Of a DNA stretch of 64,000 nt, positions 37,187 to 47,413 are shown piece by piece. Both the position numbers and the translations under genes were made by a program. Position 1 is the first letter of the stretch. Each line of letters begins with the position of its first letter. Origin of the DNA: Oxalobacteraceae bacterium (GTDB lineage Bacteria > Pseudomonadota > Gammaproteobacteria > Burkholderiales > Burkholderiaceae_D); assembly GCA_010024875.1 (NCBI GenBank), contig RGFZ01000001.1, forward strand, positions 62,001-126,000. The letters run 5' to 3'. A model generated the notes under the pieces. It saw only the letters and a program-made list of their open reading frames with translations. It searched no databases and was not told the DNA's origin.

Positions 37187-39622
37187 ATGAATGCCATTCT
37201 CGAGACCTTGTGCTTTCACTGCGGATTGCCAGTACCTGTGGGCAGTCACTGGCGTGTGCGCATTGACGATGTCGAACAACCACTGTGTTGCCCCGGTTGC
37301 GAAGCTGTGGCGTATGCAATCGTCGATAACGGTCTGACGGATTACTACCGCAACCGCCAGACCTTGCCGAAGGGAGTGGCCGAACCGATACCTGATGCGC
37401 TGACGCTGTATGACACGCCGGAACTGTCCGCACAATTCACCAATAGCGAGGGTGGTGGCGAAGCGACCTTGTCCGTGGAGGGCATACGCTGTGCTGCCTG
37501 CGTCTGGCTGATCGAGCGCCGTTTGTCACAGTTGCCAGGGCTGCAGGCAGCTGATCTGAATGTCGCGACGGAAAAGCTGCAGGTGCGATGGGATACATCG
37601 AAGTGCAAGCCGAGTGACATCTTGCAGGCAGTGCGCGAAGTCGGTTATGTCGCTTACCCTTTTGATCCGATTCAGCATGGCGAGCTACTACGCAAAAATT
37701 CGCGCGCGATGTTCAAGCGATTGTTTGTCGCTGGCCTGTCGATGATGCAGGTGATGATGTATGCCGTCCCGGTCTATACGGCCGGCGCCGGGGATATCGA
37801 ACCCGACATGGAACAGCTGATGCGCTGGGCAAGTTTCTGGCTTACGGTGCCGGCGATCTTTTATTCCTCACACCCGTTTTTCAAGGGAGCCTGGGCAGAT
37901 CTAAAGCAACGTGCATTAGGCATGGATGTCCCGGTGGCGATCGGCATTGCAGCAGCCTTTATCGGCAGTACCTGGAGCACCCTCACCGGCGAGGGTGATG
38001 TGTACTTTGACTCGGTGACGATGTTCATTTTCCTGCTGCTGGCCAGCCGCTACCTGGAGCTGACCGCGCGGCGCAAGGCTGCAGGCGCGCTAGAAAACAT
38101 GCAGCATGCGTTGCCGGATTCTGCGTGGCTGTTGAATAGTTTTCCATCCAGCCGTGATGCGCAGCGGGTGCCAGCGGTGACTTTACGTCCCGGCGATATC
38201 GTGCTCGTCAAACCCGGAGAGGCGATTCCTGCAGATAGCGTGATCGCAGAGGGCGAGACCACGGTCGATCTGTCGCTGCTGACCGGTGAGAGTCAGCCTC
38301 AGCCACGAGGTGCAGGAGAACCTGTCGCGGGCGGTGCGGTGAATATCAGCCAGCCCGTGGTGTTACGCGTGGAAAAGGTTGCGAAGGACAGCACACTGTC
38401 CGCGCTGATCCGGCTGATCGAGCGCGCCGGACAGGGTAAACCGAAAATCTCGCAGTGGGCTGATCGTGTCGCGGCTGGGTTTGTCGGTACCTTGCTGTTG
38501 CTCGCGTTGGGCGTGCTTGCCTTCTGGGGTTGGCATGATGCCTCGCGCGCGTGGCCGATCGCGATTGCCGTGCTCGTCGTGTCATGTCCCTGCGCATTGT
38601 CACTTGCGACACCGTCGGCGCTTGCTGCAGCGACAGACCGTTTGTTGAGACAAGGCGTGCTGGTGATGCAGCCGCATGTGCTGGAGACCTTGCATCGTGC
38701 AACGCATGTGGTGTTCGACAAGACAGGCACCCTAACTGAGGGTAAGCCTGGCCTGAGTCAGCTGACTCTGCTCTCTGAGATGAGTGAGGAGACCGCGCTG
38801 AGCATCGCGGCGGCACTCGAGGCAGGCAGCGCGCATCCGCTGTCCCAAGGGCTGCGGGTGGCTGCAAAGGAGCATGCATCAACGGTTCGGTTTGCCGAGT
38901 CGGTGACACACTATCCGGGACAAGGTCTTGAGGGCCAGGTGGATGGCCAGTCTTACCGAATCGGCAGCGCGTCATTCGTTGCCGCACTAGCCGGCGAACT
39001 GACATTGCCTCAAGAGCCGCGCCAAGTGAGTTGTGTGTATCTGGGCAGTGAGCAGCGCTGGCATGCGCGTTTCGAGCTGACCGATAGACTCAAAGCGGAT
39101 GCTTTACAGACTGTGCGCTATTTCAAATCACGCGGAATGAGCACTATCCTGCTCTCTGGTGATGCACCGGTCATCGTGAATCAGGTGGCTTCTTCATTAT
39201 CGATGGATGCTGCACAAGGCGGCATGCTGCCGCAGCAAAAGCTCGACTATGTACTGGGTTTGCAGCGCGAAGGCGCGGTGGTCGTGATGGTCGGCGATGG
39301 CATCAATGATGCTGCGGTGTTGCGTGCTGCTGATGTGTCTTTCGCGATGGGCTCGGGCGCGGCGCTGGCGCAATCGCACGCCGATGCCGTGCTGCTGTCC
39401 GCGAAGCTTTCACTGCTGACACAGGCCGCTGATGCGGCGTCGTCCTGCATGCGCGTGATTCGCCAGAATCTCGCGTGGGCTACCGTCTACAATCTGGTCG
39501 CAATACCTGCGGCGGCATGGGGTCTGCTGGCCCCGTGGATGGCGGCTCTGGGCATGTCTGTCAGCTCAGCGCTGGTGGTGGCCAATGCGCTGCGGCTGGA
39601 GCGTGTGCCTGCAAGCCGCTGA
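37187..39622 (+). CDS. ccoI: Cation-transporting P-type ATPase CcoI/FixI
   Basis: P1B-type copper ATPase of the CcoI (CtpA/FixI) group, which exports Cu toward cbb3 oxidase assembly. The 811-residue protein begins with a CCPGC zinc-ribbon-like segment (34-38), then a heavy-metal domain with GIRCAAC (100-105), the ion-path CPC at 467-469, the phosphorylated Asp511 in DKTGTLT and the GDGINDAAVLRAADV hinge. No Shine-Dalgarno sequence is visible directly before the ATG; it may be translated by coupling to the upstream gene. Confidence 0.94.
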   Translation: MNAILETLCFHCGLPVPVGSHWRVRIDDVEQPLCCPGCEAVAYAIVDNGLTDYYRNRQTLPKGVAEPIPDALTLYDTPELSAQFTNSEGGGEATLSVEGIRCAACVWLIERRLSQLPGLQAADLNVATEKLQVRWDTSKCKPSDILQAVREVGYVAYPFDPIQHGELLRKNSRAMFKRLFVAGLSMMQVMMYAVPVYTAGAGDIEPDMEQLMRWASFWLTVPAIFYSSHPFFKGAWADLKQRALGMDVPVAIGIAAAFIGSTWSTLTGEGDVYFDSVTMFIFLLLASRYLELTARRKAAGALENMQHALPDSAWLLNSFPSSRDAQRVPAVTLRPGDIVLVKPGEAIPADSVIAEGETTVDLSLLTGESQPQPRGAGEPVAGGAVNISQPVVLRVEKVAKDSTLSALIRLIERAGQGKPKISQWADRVAAGFVGTLLLLALGVLAFWGWHDASRAWPIAIAVLVVSCPCALSLATPSALAAATDRLLRQGVLVMQPHVLETLHRATHVVFDKTGTLTEGKPGLSQLTLLSEMSEETALSIAAALEAGSAHPLSQGLRVAAKEHASTVRFAESVTHYPGQGLEGQVDGQSYRIGSASFVAALAGELTLPQEPRQVSCVYLGSEQRWHARFELTDRLKADALQTVRYFKSRGMSTILLSGDAPVIVNQVASSLSMDAAQGGMLPQQKLDYVLGLQREGAVVVMVGDGINDAAVLRAADVSFAMGSGAALAQSHADAVLLSAKLSLLTQAADAASSCMRVIRQNLAWATVYNLVAIPAAAWGLLAPWMAALGMSVSSALVVANALRLERVPASR

Positions 39623-39643
39623 AGATAAGAAAAAGGCATCCTG

Positions 39644-39829
39644 ATGGAGTCCCTGTACCTGCTGATACCCCTGTCGGTCATTGTCGTTTTTCTCGCGCTG
39701 TGGGTATTTTTCCGCGCCATGGATAGTGGCCAGTTCGATGACCTCGAAGGGCCCGGGATACGCATCCTGCAAGACGACGACAGCGTGCACTCTGATACCT
39801 CCGAGTCAGCAGACAATACCAAGATATAA
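39644..39829 (+). CDS. ccoS: cbb3-type cytochrome oxidase assembly protein CcoS
   Basis: Small single-span membrane protein (61 residues) needed for cofactor insertion into cbb3 oxidase in Rhodobacter. The N-terminus MESLYLLIPLSVIVVFLALW is the membrane helix, followed by FRAMDSGQFDDLEGPG, the family signature. It lies 21 nt after ccoI and 110 nt before ccoN, with an FNR-type box in the gap. Confidence 0.93.
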   Translation: MESLYLLIPLSVIVVFLALWVFFRAMDSGQFDDLEGPGIRILQDDDSVHSDTSESADNTKI

Positions 39830-39863
39830 GCTTTCTGCCGCTGTGCCCGGCTTCCGGCCAAAT

Positions 39864-39905
39864 TTGACTCAGGTCAAGGAAGTTTGCCCATCTGAAACGT
39901 ACTCT
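39864..39905 (+). promoter_or_regulatory. FNR-type box and -10 upstream of ccoN
   Basis: TTGACTCAGGTCAA (39864-39877) is followed after exactly 22 nt by TACTCT (39900-39905), a poor but correctly placed -10. The predicted start is near 39912, with the box at -41.5. It would drive ccoNOQP and the genes behind it under low oxygen. Confidence 0.82.
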
Positions 39906-39939
39906 CCCGGTATCTTCGTCGTAAACCAAGGGAGTATCT

Positions 39940-41275
39940 GTGGACACAGCACTCAACTACAACTACCGGGTCGTGAAGCAGTTCGCGGTCATGACGGTAG
40001 TGTGGGGTGTGGTGGGCATGCTGGTGGGGGTACTGATTGCCGCTCAGCTTGCATGGCCAGCACTGAATTTTGATACGGCCTGGCTGACCTACGGTCGCCT
40101 GCGCCCTTTGCACACCAATGCCGTGATTTTTGCCTTTGGTGGCTCGGCACTATTTGCCACTTCCTACTATGTCGTGCAGCGCACGTGTCAGACACGGCTG
40201 TTCTCGGATGCGCTTGCCGCCTTTACCTTCTGGGGCTGGCAGCTGGTGATTCTTGCTGCTGCGATCACACTGCCGCTGGGTATGACTTCCGGCAAAGAGT
40301 ACGCCGAGCTCGAATGGCCGATTGATATCCTGATCGCGCTGGTATGGGTGTCGTATGCGGTGGTGTTCTTCGGCACGCTGTGGAAGCGCAAGGTGTCACA
40401 CATTTATGTCGCCAACTGGTTCTATGGTTCAGGATGCCATGATCCAGTGGTGGTACGGTCATAACGCAGTCGGTTTTTTCCTGACAGCGGGCTTCCTCGG
40501 CATGATGTACTACTTCATTCCCAAGCAGGCCGAGCGCCCGGTGTTTTCGTATCGGTTGTCCATCGTTCATTTCTGGGCGCTGATCTTCACCTACATGTGG
40601 GCAGGCCCGCACCATCTGCATTACACCGCGCTGCCTGACTGGGCGCAGTCGCTGGGAATGGTGTTCTCGCTCATCCTCCTGGCACCGAGTTGGGGCGGCA
40701 TGATCAACGGCATCATGACCCTGTCGGGCGCGTGGCACAAGCTGCGCAATGACCCGATACTGAAATTCCTGATCGTCTCGCTGTCTTTCTACGGCATGTC
40801 GACCTTCGAAGGCCCGATGATGTCGATCAAGACCGTCAACTCGCTGTCGCACTACACCGACTGGACTGTGGGTCATGTGCACTCTGGTGCGCTGGGCTGG
40901 GTCGGATTGGTCTCGATGGGATCGATCTACTACCTGCTACCGCGCCTGTCGGGCAAGAAGGAAATGTGGAGCACGCGCCTGATCGAATGGCATTTCTGGG
41001 TCGCGACTATTGGCATCGTGTTGTATATCGCTGCGATGTGGATTGCCGGCGTCATGCAGGGCCTCATGTGGCGTGCGGTGAATGCCGACGGTACGCTGAC
41101 GTATACCTTTGTCGAGAGCGTGAAGGCCACTTTCCCGTACTACGTGATTCGTCTGGCCGGAGGAGGACTGTACCTGGCGGGCATGCTGATCATGGCCTAC
41201 AACACGTTCAAGACGGTCAGCGGCAGCCAACTCGTCGATACCCGCATCCCGGCGATGACCGGTGCGCACGCCTGA
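39940..41275 (+). pseudogene. ccoN: cbb3 oxidase subunit I, internally deleted and frameshifted
   Basis: Catalytic heme-copper subunit of cbb3 oxidase. Translation starts at GTG (39940) after AAGGGAG and runs normally to HIYVANWFY (about 40426); the next frame resumes at [19 protein letters not shown] and continues to the usual end, including [14 protein letters not shown] and [13 protein letters not shown]. About 33 residues, a transmembrane stretch with the conserved LH-x-VNN region, are missing, and the deletion must be 3n+2 nt (98 or 101). TTCTAT-like bases shared by both flanks may mark the join. As written no working subunit can be made, although ccoO, ccoQ and ccoP are intact. Confidence 0.9.
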
Positions 41276-41290
41276 CCTACGGAGAATCGA

Positions 41291-41905
41291 ATGAAACTCA
41301 CCCATGATCAAATTGAACGCAAACCATTGCTGCTGATCCTGCTGGTCGTGCTGGTAGTGAGCATTGGCGGGTTGGTCGAGATCGTGCCGCTGTTCTTCCA
41401 GAAATCAACTACCGAGCCGGTCGCGGGACTGACGCCCTACAGCCCACTGCGCCTGGCCGGCCGGGATGTCTACTTACGCGAAGGCTGCTACAACTGCCAC
41501 TCGCAGATGATTCGTCCGTTCCGCGCGGAGACCGAGCGCTACGGTCACTACTCGGTTGCCGGCGAGTTTGTCTATGACCGGCCGTTTCAGTGGGGCTCAA
41601 AGCGGACGGGTCCGGATCTGGCGCGAGTGGGTGGCCGCTACAGCGATGACTGGCACCGTGCGCACCTGACCAATCCGCGTGATCTCGTGCCCGAGTCAAA
41701 CATGCCCGCGTATCCATGGTTGGCACAGACCGCGCTTGACCCGCAAGCCATCGTGCCACGCCTGAACGCGCTCAAGCGTCTCGGTGATCCCTATACCAAT
41801 GAACAGATCGCCGCCGCGCCCAAGGAACTCGAAGGCAAGACTGAGCTGGATGCGCTCGTCGCTTACCTGCAAGGTTTAGGCATTCAGATCAAGGCAAGGA
41901 GATAA
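41291..41905 (+). CDS. ccoO: cbb3 oxidase subunit II (monoheme cytochrome c)
   Basis: Membrane-anchored cytochrome c subunit that passes electrons to CcoN. The 204 residues comprise one N-terminal helix (about 11-36) and a periplasmic domain with the heme-binding CYNCH at 66-70, followed by [24 protein letters not shown] supplies the likely axial methionine. It follows ccoN after 15 nt, with GGAGAATCGA before the ATG. Confidence 0.95.
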   Translation: MKLTHDQIERKPLLLILLVVLVVSIGGLVEIVPLFFQKSTTEPVAGLTPYSPLRLAGRDVYLREGCYNCHSQMIRPFRAETERYGHYSVAGEFVYDRPFQWGSKRTGPDLARVGGRYSDDWHRAHLTNPRDLVPESNMPAYPWLAQTALDPQAIVPRLNALKRLGDPYTNEQIAAAPKELEGKTELDALVAYLQGLGIQIKARR

Positions 41906-41907
41906 GC

Positions 41908-42093
41908 ATGGACCTTCTGCAAATTGTCTCGGACGCGCGCAGTATCGTGACCCTGGTCTGCATGGTCACTTTCATCGGTATTGTGATCTGGGCCTACAGC
42001 TCGCGTCGCGCACAAGACTTCGAAGAGGCGGCGATGCTGCCCTTTGCAGACGAAGAACAACTGACCAAGGAGCGGGAGCCTCGTCATGGCTGA
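41908..42093 (+). CDS. ccoQ: cbb3 oxidase small subunit CcoQ
   Basis: Single-helix subunit of 61 residues that stabilises the oxidase. Residues about 11-30 form the membrane helix (SIVTLVCMVTFIGIVIWAYS) and RRAQDFEEAAMLPFADEE follows, typical of CcoQ. It starts 2 nt after the ccoO stop and its end overlaps the ccoP start by 8 nt. Confidence 0.9.
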   Translation: MDLLQIVSDARSIVTLVCMVTFIGIVIWAYSSRRAQDFEEAAMLPFADEEQLTKEREPRHG

Positions 42094-43021
42094 TTTCACG
42101 AGCGGATTTTGGGGAATCTATATCACCGTACTGACCATTGTGTCAGTGCTTGGCTGCGGCTGGCTGCTGTGGTCGCAGTCAACGATCAAGTCCGAGGTAT
42201 CCAAGGATGGCAAGGTTGGGACGACGGGGCACACCTGGGATGAGGGCCTCGAGGAACTGAATAACCCGATGCCACGCTGGTGGATGTGGCTGTTCTATAT
42301 CACCATCGTCTTTGGTATTGCGTATCTGGCGCTGTATCCGGGGCTTGGTAGTTACGCCGGCAAACTCGGCTGGGCTTCCCATGCGCAGTACGAAGAAGAG
42401 CTGAAGCTGGCCGATGCCGAGTTTGGTCCGCTGTTTGCCAAGTATCAGCAGACGGATATGAAAGCACTGGCGGCTGATCCTCAAGCGCGCGCCATCGGCG
42501 AACGCCTGTTCCTGACTTATTGCGCACAGTGCCATGGTTCTGATGCCCGCGGCAACAAAGGCTATCCAAACCTGACCGACAACGACTGGTTGTACGGCGG
42601 CGATCCTGAGGTGATCAAGACCACGCTTCTCAAGGGCCGCCATGGCGTGATGCCGCCGATGGCCACCGCCGTGGGTACCGACAAGGATATCGAGAATGTC
42701 GCGCACTATGTGCTCTCGCTGTCTGGCTCGACTGCCGATCCAATCAAAGCCAGTTTTGGGAAGGAGAAGTACGCTGCCTGCGTAGCTTGCCATGGTGTCG
42801 ATGGCAAGGGTAATCAGGCAGTGGGTGCGCCCAACCTGGCCGACAAGACGTGGCTGTATGGCGGCAGTGTTGCGACCATTATGGAAACCGTGCGCAGCGG
42901 ACGTAACAACGTGATGCCGGCCTTCGCAGATTTCCTCGGAGAGGCCAAGGTTCATTTGCTCTCTGCGTATGTCTGGGGTCTGTCGAAAAACGCCACGGTC
43001 TCATCGGCAGAGAATAAGTAG
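42086..43021 (+). CDS. ccoP: cbb3 oxidase subunit III (diheme cytochrome c)
   Basis: Diheme cytochrome c subunit, 311 residues. Two N-terminal hydrophobic segments (about 8-28 and 66-84) with NNPMPRWWMWLF between them are followed by two c-type domains: CAQCH at 146-150 and CVACH at 232-236, with HGVMPPM and NNVMPAF as the probable axial methionine regions. Translation is coupled to ccoQ by an 8-nt overlap. Confidence 0.95.
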   Translation: MADFTSGFWGIYITVLTIVSVLGCGWLLWSQSTIKSEVSKDGKVGTTGHTWDEGLEELNNPMPRWWMWLFYITIVFGIAYLALYPGLGSYAGKLGWASHAQYEEELKLADAEFGPLFAKYQQTDMKALAADPQARAIGERLFLTYCAQCHGSDARGNKGYPNLTDNDWLYGGDPEVIKTTLLKGRHGVMPPMATAVGTDKDIENVAHYVLSLSGSTADPIKASFGKEKYAACVACHGVDGKGNQAVGAPNLADKTWLYGGSVATIMETVRSGRNNVMPAFADFLGEAKVHLLSAYVWGLSKNATVSSAENK

Positions 43022-43029
43022 GAATATCA

Positions 43030-44430
43030 ATGCAAGGTGTCGCTGCGGATGTTGCCGTCATCAAGATGTACAAAGCGCGGGAGGAAATCTACCCGCGCGA
43101 AGTACAAGGCCGATATGCGTCGCTGCGCTGGCTCTTTGTCTGGATCACCCAGCTTCTTTTTTATGGTCTGCCCTGGTTGTCCTGGAATGACAGGCAGGCT
43201 GTTCTGTTCGATCTCGGCGCGCGTAAATTCTATATCTTCGGCATCGTGCTCTGGCCGCAGGACTTCATCTATCTTGCGGCACTATTGATTATCAGTGCCT
43301 ACTCACTCTTTCTATTCACGGCGATTTTCGGCCGTGTCTGGTGCGGCTTTACCTGTCCGCAGACGGTCTACACCGAAATATTCATGTGGATCGAGCGCAA
43401 GATCGAGGGTAACCGCAGTGCGCGCATGCGCATTGATCGTCAGCCGATGTCTGTAGAAAAGTTCGCTCGCAAGTCGGGCAAGCATATGGCCTGGGGTGCA
43501 GTCGCCTTGTGGACTGGCTTCACTTTCGTTGGCTACTTCACACCCATTCATGTGCTGGCGGGCGAGGTGGCCGCGCTGACGCTCGGTCCTTGGGAATGGT
43601 TCTGGGTACTGTTTTATTCATTCGCTACTTACGGTAATGCTGGCTGGATGCGCGAGCAGGTCTGCAAGTACATGTGTCCGTATGCGCGATTCCAGAGTGC
43701 GATGTTTGACAAGGACAGCCTGATCATCACCTACGACCAGGACCGTGGCGAGCCACGCGGCGCCCGCAGCAAGAACGATCCGGATGCAGACAAGAATCTC
43801 GGTGACTGTATCGATTGCTCGATGTGCGTGCAGGTCTGCCCGACGGGTATCGACATTCGAAAGGGTTTGCAGTACGAATGCATAGGATGTGCTGCCTGTA
43901 TCGATGCCTGCAACTCGGTGATGGACAAGATCTCCGCGCCACGCGGTCTGGTTCGTTACTGGACGGATCATGCGCAGACCTATCGCTGGTCATCAGCGCA
44001 GATACTGCGCCATATGGTGCGGCCACGGGTGCTGATCTACAGCGCCGTGTTACTGGCGATCGTGTCAGTCTTCTTCGGTGCGCTACTGACCCGCACGCCA
44101 GTCAAGATGGATGTGATTCGTGACCGCGGCTCGATGGGGCGCGAGGTGGAAAATGGACAGATCGAGAATGTGTATCGGCTGCAGATCATGAATACTGATG
44201 AGTCGCGCCATCACTACCGTATCGGCGTGGAGGGGGTCGACGGCATCGCGCTGCAAGGTGCTAGCGAAGTCACTTTGGAGTCCACCGAAACACGCTCTAT
44301 ACCTGTGGACGTACGCGTGCCGGAGAGCAAGGGTAGCAAAGGCTCCAATAAGATATGGTTTACGCTGATCGATACCGACAACCCGGAGGTGGGTCTCAGG
44401 GAAAAAGCGGTGTTCTTCGTGCCGCGCTGA
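43030..44430 (+). CDS. ccoG: cbb3 oxidase accessory protein CcoG/FixG
   Basis: Membrane iron-sulfur protein needed for cbb3 assembly; CcoG of Rhodobacter reduces Cu(II). The 466 residues include several membrane segments, WCGFTCPQTVYTE and EQVCKYMCPYARFQ, and two [4Fe-4S] ferredoxin motifs at Cys260/263/266/270 and Cys284/287/290/294. The C-terminus is an Ig-like domain, usual for FixG. It lies 8 nt after ccoP and is followed by fixH. Confidence 0.95.
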   Translation: MQGVAADVAVIKMYKAREEIYPREVQGRYASLRWLFVWITQLLFYGLPWLSWNDRQAVLFDLGARKFYIFGIVLWPQDFIYLAALLIISAYSLFLFTAIFGRVWCGFTCPQTVYTEIFMWIERKIEGNRSARMRIDRQPMSVEKFARKSGKHMAWGAVALWTGFTFVGYFTPIHVLAGEVAALTLGPWEWFWVLFYSFATYGNAGWMREQVCKYMCPYARFQSAMFDKDSLIITYDQDRGEPRGARSKNDPDADKNLGDCIDCSMCVQVCPTGIDIRKGLQYECIGCAACIDACNSVMDKISAPRGLVRYWTDHAQTYRWSSAQILRHMVRPRVLIYSAVLLAIVSVFFGALLTRTPVKMDVIRDRGSMGREVENGQIENVYRLQIMNTDESRHHYRIGVEGVDGIALQGASEVTLESTETRSIPVDVRVPESKGSKGSNKIWFTLIDTDNPEVGLREKAVFFVPR

Positions 44431-44457
44431 TCCATGAATAAAACGGCGAGGAAATTC

Positions 44458-44967
44458 ATGCATACGTCACTCGTGGAAAAGCACCCTGACCCTTGGTACA
44501 AGCATCGCTGGCCCTGGCTGCTGATGGCGGGCCCGGTCGCGGTGCTGATCGCAGGCTTCATCACGATGTGGATCTCGTTTTCCGGCGCGGATGCGCTGGT
44601 CGTTGATGATTACTACAAGCAGGGTAAGGCGATCAATCAGGATCTTCGTCGCGATCGTGTTGCGGCAAGTCTCGGTCTCTCGCTGTCGCTTCGCTATGAT
44701 GCGGCCACCGGCGCTCTTGTCGGGCAGCTGCACGGCACCACCAAACAAGTGCCGCTGAATCTGCTGCTGGTGCATCCCACCGTGCCGGAGAAAGATATTC
44801 GTCTAGTCGCTACGCCAGATCGCAGCGGTGTATTCTCCCTCGCATTGCCGCTGCTGGAGCGCGCCCGCTGGCAAGTGCAAATAGAAGATGTGGCCCGCAG
44901 CTGGCGCTTGCATGGTGAATGGGTATGGCCGCAGCAGACAACTACAGACATCCGACCAGCGCTGTGA
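44458..44967 (+). CDS. fixH: FixH family protein
   Basis: Membrane-anchored FixH/CcoH protein required for cbb3 assembly or stability. From MHTSLVEKHP (44458), which has a well-spaced AGGA, it has 169 residues; an ATG at 44434 is also in frame but has no ribosome-binding site. One helix spans about 18-42 (PWLLMAGPVAVLIAGFITMW), then DALVVDDYYKQGKAINQDL leads into the periplasmic domain. It follows ccoG directly. Confidence 0.9.
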   Translation: MHTSLVEKHPDPWYKHRWPWLLMAGPVAVLIAGFITMWISFSGADALVVDDYYKQGKAINQDLRRDRVAASLGLSLSLRYDAATGALVGQLHGTTKQVPLNLLLVHPTVPEKDIRLVATPDRSGVFSLALPLLERARWQVQIEDVARSWRLHGEWVWPQQTTTDIRPAL

Positions 44968-44993
44968 ACTGGTCAGGATGCGAAGGAGGAGAA

Positions 44994-45236
44994 ATGATGT
45001 TGAAGCTGGCAATGACAGTGCTGTGGCCGTCCTTCCTGACGGCTGCGATGGCGGATGGTCTCTTTTTCTCGCTGTTTGATCCGGCAGATCTGATGATGGT
45101 TCGCGGACATGTGGAGTGGCCCCCCATCGCCGCCTACACCGTAGGCTTTTTCTTTTTCTGGAGTTTTGGCGCGCTGGCCAGCATGTTGAGCTTGTATTTG
45201 ATCCGGACGGAAAACCCTGCGCAACCACCATTCTAA
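44994..45236 (+). CDS. Small two-helix membrane protein, unknown
   Basis: An 80-residue frame with a strong GGAGGAG site and two hydrophobic segments, at about 4-25 and 46-68. The second is unusually aromatic (TVGFFFFWSFGALASML). It lies 26 nt after fixH in the cbb3 operon and just before fnr, which is convergent. I do not recognise a named family; operon position suggests oxidase assembly or regulation. The start is chosen at the first of two consecutive ATGs because of the site spacing. Confidence 0.72.
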   Translation: MMLKLAMTVLWPSFLTAAMADGLFFSLFDPADLMMVRGHVEWPPIAAYTVGFFFFWSFGALASMLSLYLIRTENPAQPPF

Positions 45237-45260
45237 GCAGTAAAAACGAAGATTGTCGTT

Positions 45261-46019
45261 TCAGCTGCAGGTTTCCGTACCCGCTGCCAGCGCGCGCATC
45301 GTGTGCAGATCGAGCAATTCGATCTCGCGGTTCGCCACTCTGAGTAATCCCTGTTTTTTCAGACGAGAGAGCAGGCGGCTGATGCTCTCTATGGTCAGCC
45401 CGAGATAGTTACCGATCTCTTCGCGCGACATGCGCAGCTGGAAAGTCGTTGATGAGTAGCCACGAGCCGCGTAACGCGACGAGAGATTGATCAGGAAAGC
45501 AGCGAAGCGCTGCTCGGCGCGCATGTTACCCAGCAAGAGCATCACGTTCTGTTCCCGCGTGATTTCTTGGCTCATCATGCGGTGGAAATGATGCAGCAGC
45601 GTCGGTAGGGTGCCAAACAATTCTTCGAGCCGCGCAAAAGGTATTTCGCAGACTTCGCTATCTTCCAGCGCCACCGCATCGCAATGATGACGATCGGTGC
45701 TGATCGCATCCATGCCGAGCAGTTCGCCCGCCATCTGAAAACCGGTGATCTGCTGCTCGCCACCCGGACTGACTTGATAGGTCTTGAAGTGCCCTAGTCT
45801 TATCGCATACAGATTGGTGAACGCATCATCCATCCGGTACAGCAGGCTATCTTTGGGTACCTTGCGGCGTCGGCCGATGATCTCGTCCAGTCTGTGCATG
45901 TCGGACTCGCCCAGTCCCATGGGCAAGCAGAGCTGATGCATGCTGCAAGCGGAGCAACTAGCCTTGAGTACGCTGAGGTTCAGCGATGTCGCGGGCGTCA
46001 TGGGGACGGGCTGATTCAT
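45261..46019 (-). CDS. fnr: FNR-type oxygen-responsive transcription regulator
   Basis: Crp/Fnr-family activator that binds a [4Fe-4S] cluster when oxygen is low. The 252-residue protein has N-terminal cysteines 22, 25 and 31 (C-x2-C-x5-C) and Cys124 in ALEDSEVCEIPF, equivalent to the fourth E. coli ligand. The helix-turn-helix SREEIGNYLGLTIESISRLL keeps the Glu, Ser and Arg that read TTGAT/C half-sites, consistent with the TTGAC boxes found here. It lies convergent to the cbb3 genes and 66 nt downstream of pobA on the same strand. Confidence 0.95.
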   Translation of the reverse strand: MNQPVPMTPATSLNLSVLKASCSACSMHQLCLPMGLGESDMHRLDEIIGRRRKVPKDSLLYRMDDAFTNLYAIRLGHFKTYQVSPGGEQQITGFQMAGELLGMDAISTDRHHCDAVALEDSEVCEIPFARLEELFGTLPTLLHHFHRMMSQEITREQNVMLLLGNMRAEQRFAAFLINLSSRYAARGYSSTTFQLRMSREEIGNYLGLTIESISRLLSRLKKQGLLRVANREIELLDLHTMRALAAGTETCS

Positions 46020-46085
46020 TGGGGCGGCGAATTTCTGGATGCACCGAATTTAACCGATTTGGGCGAGCGATGTCACGTTTGCCGG

Positions 46086-47282
<1,197 letters not shown>

Positions 47283-47413
47283 TCAGGGGCGGAGTCGCCC
47301 GCATTTTTGATTGGAATGCTGCGATGGTGGGACAAGGGGGCGGTCGCGGGAATAGACTTTACCCGCATAAACTTGTACATTTCGAGGATTTTTGGCTTGT
47401 TAGGTTTGCCGCG

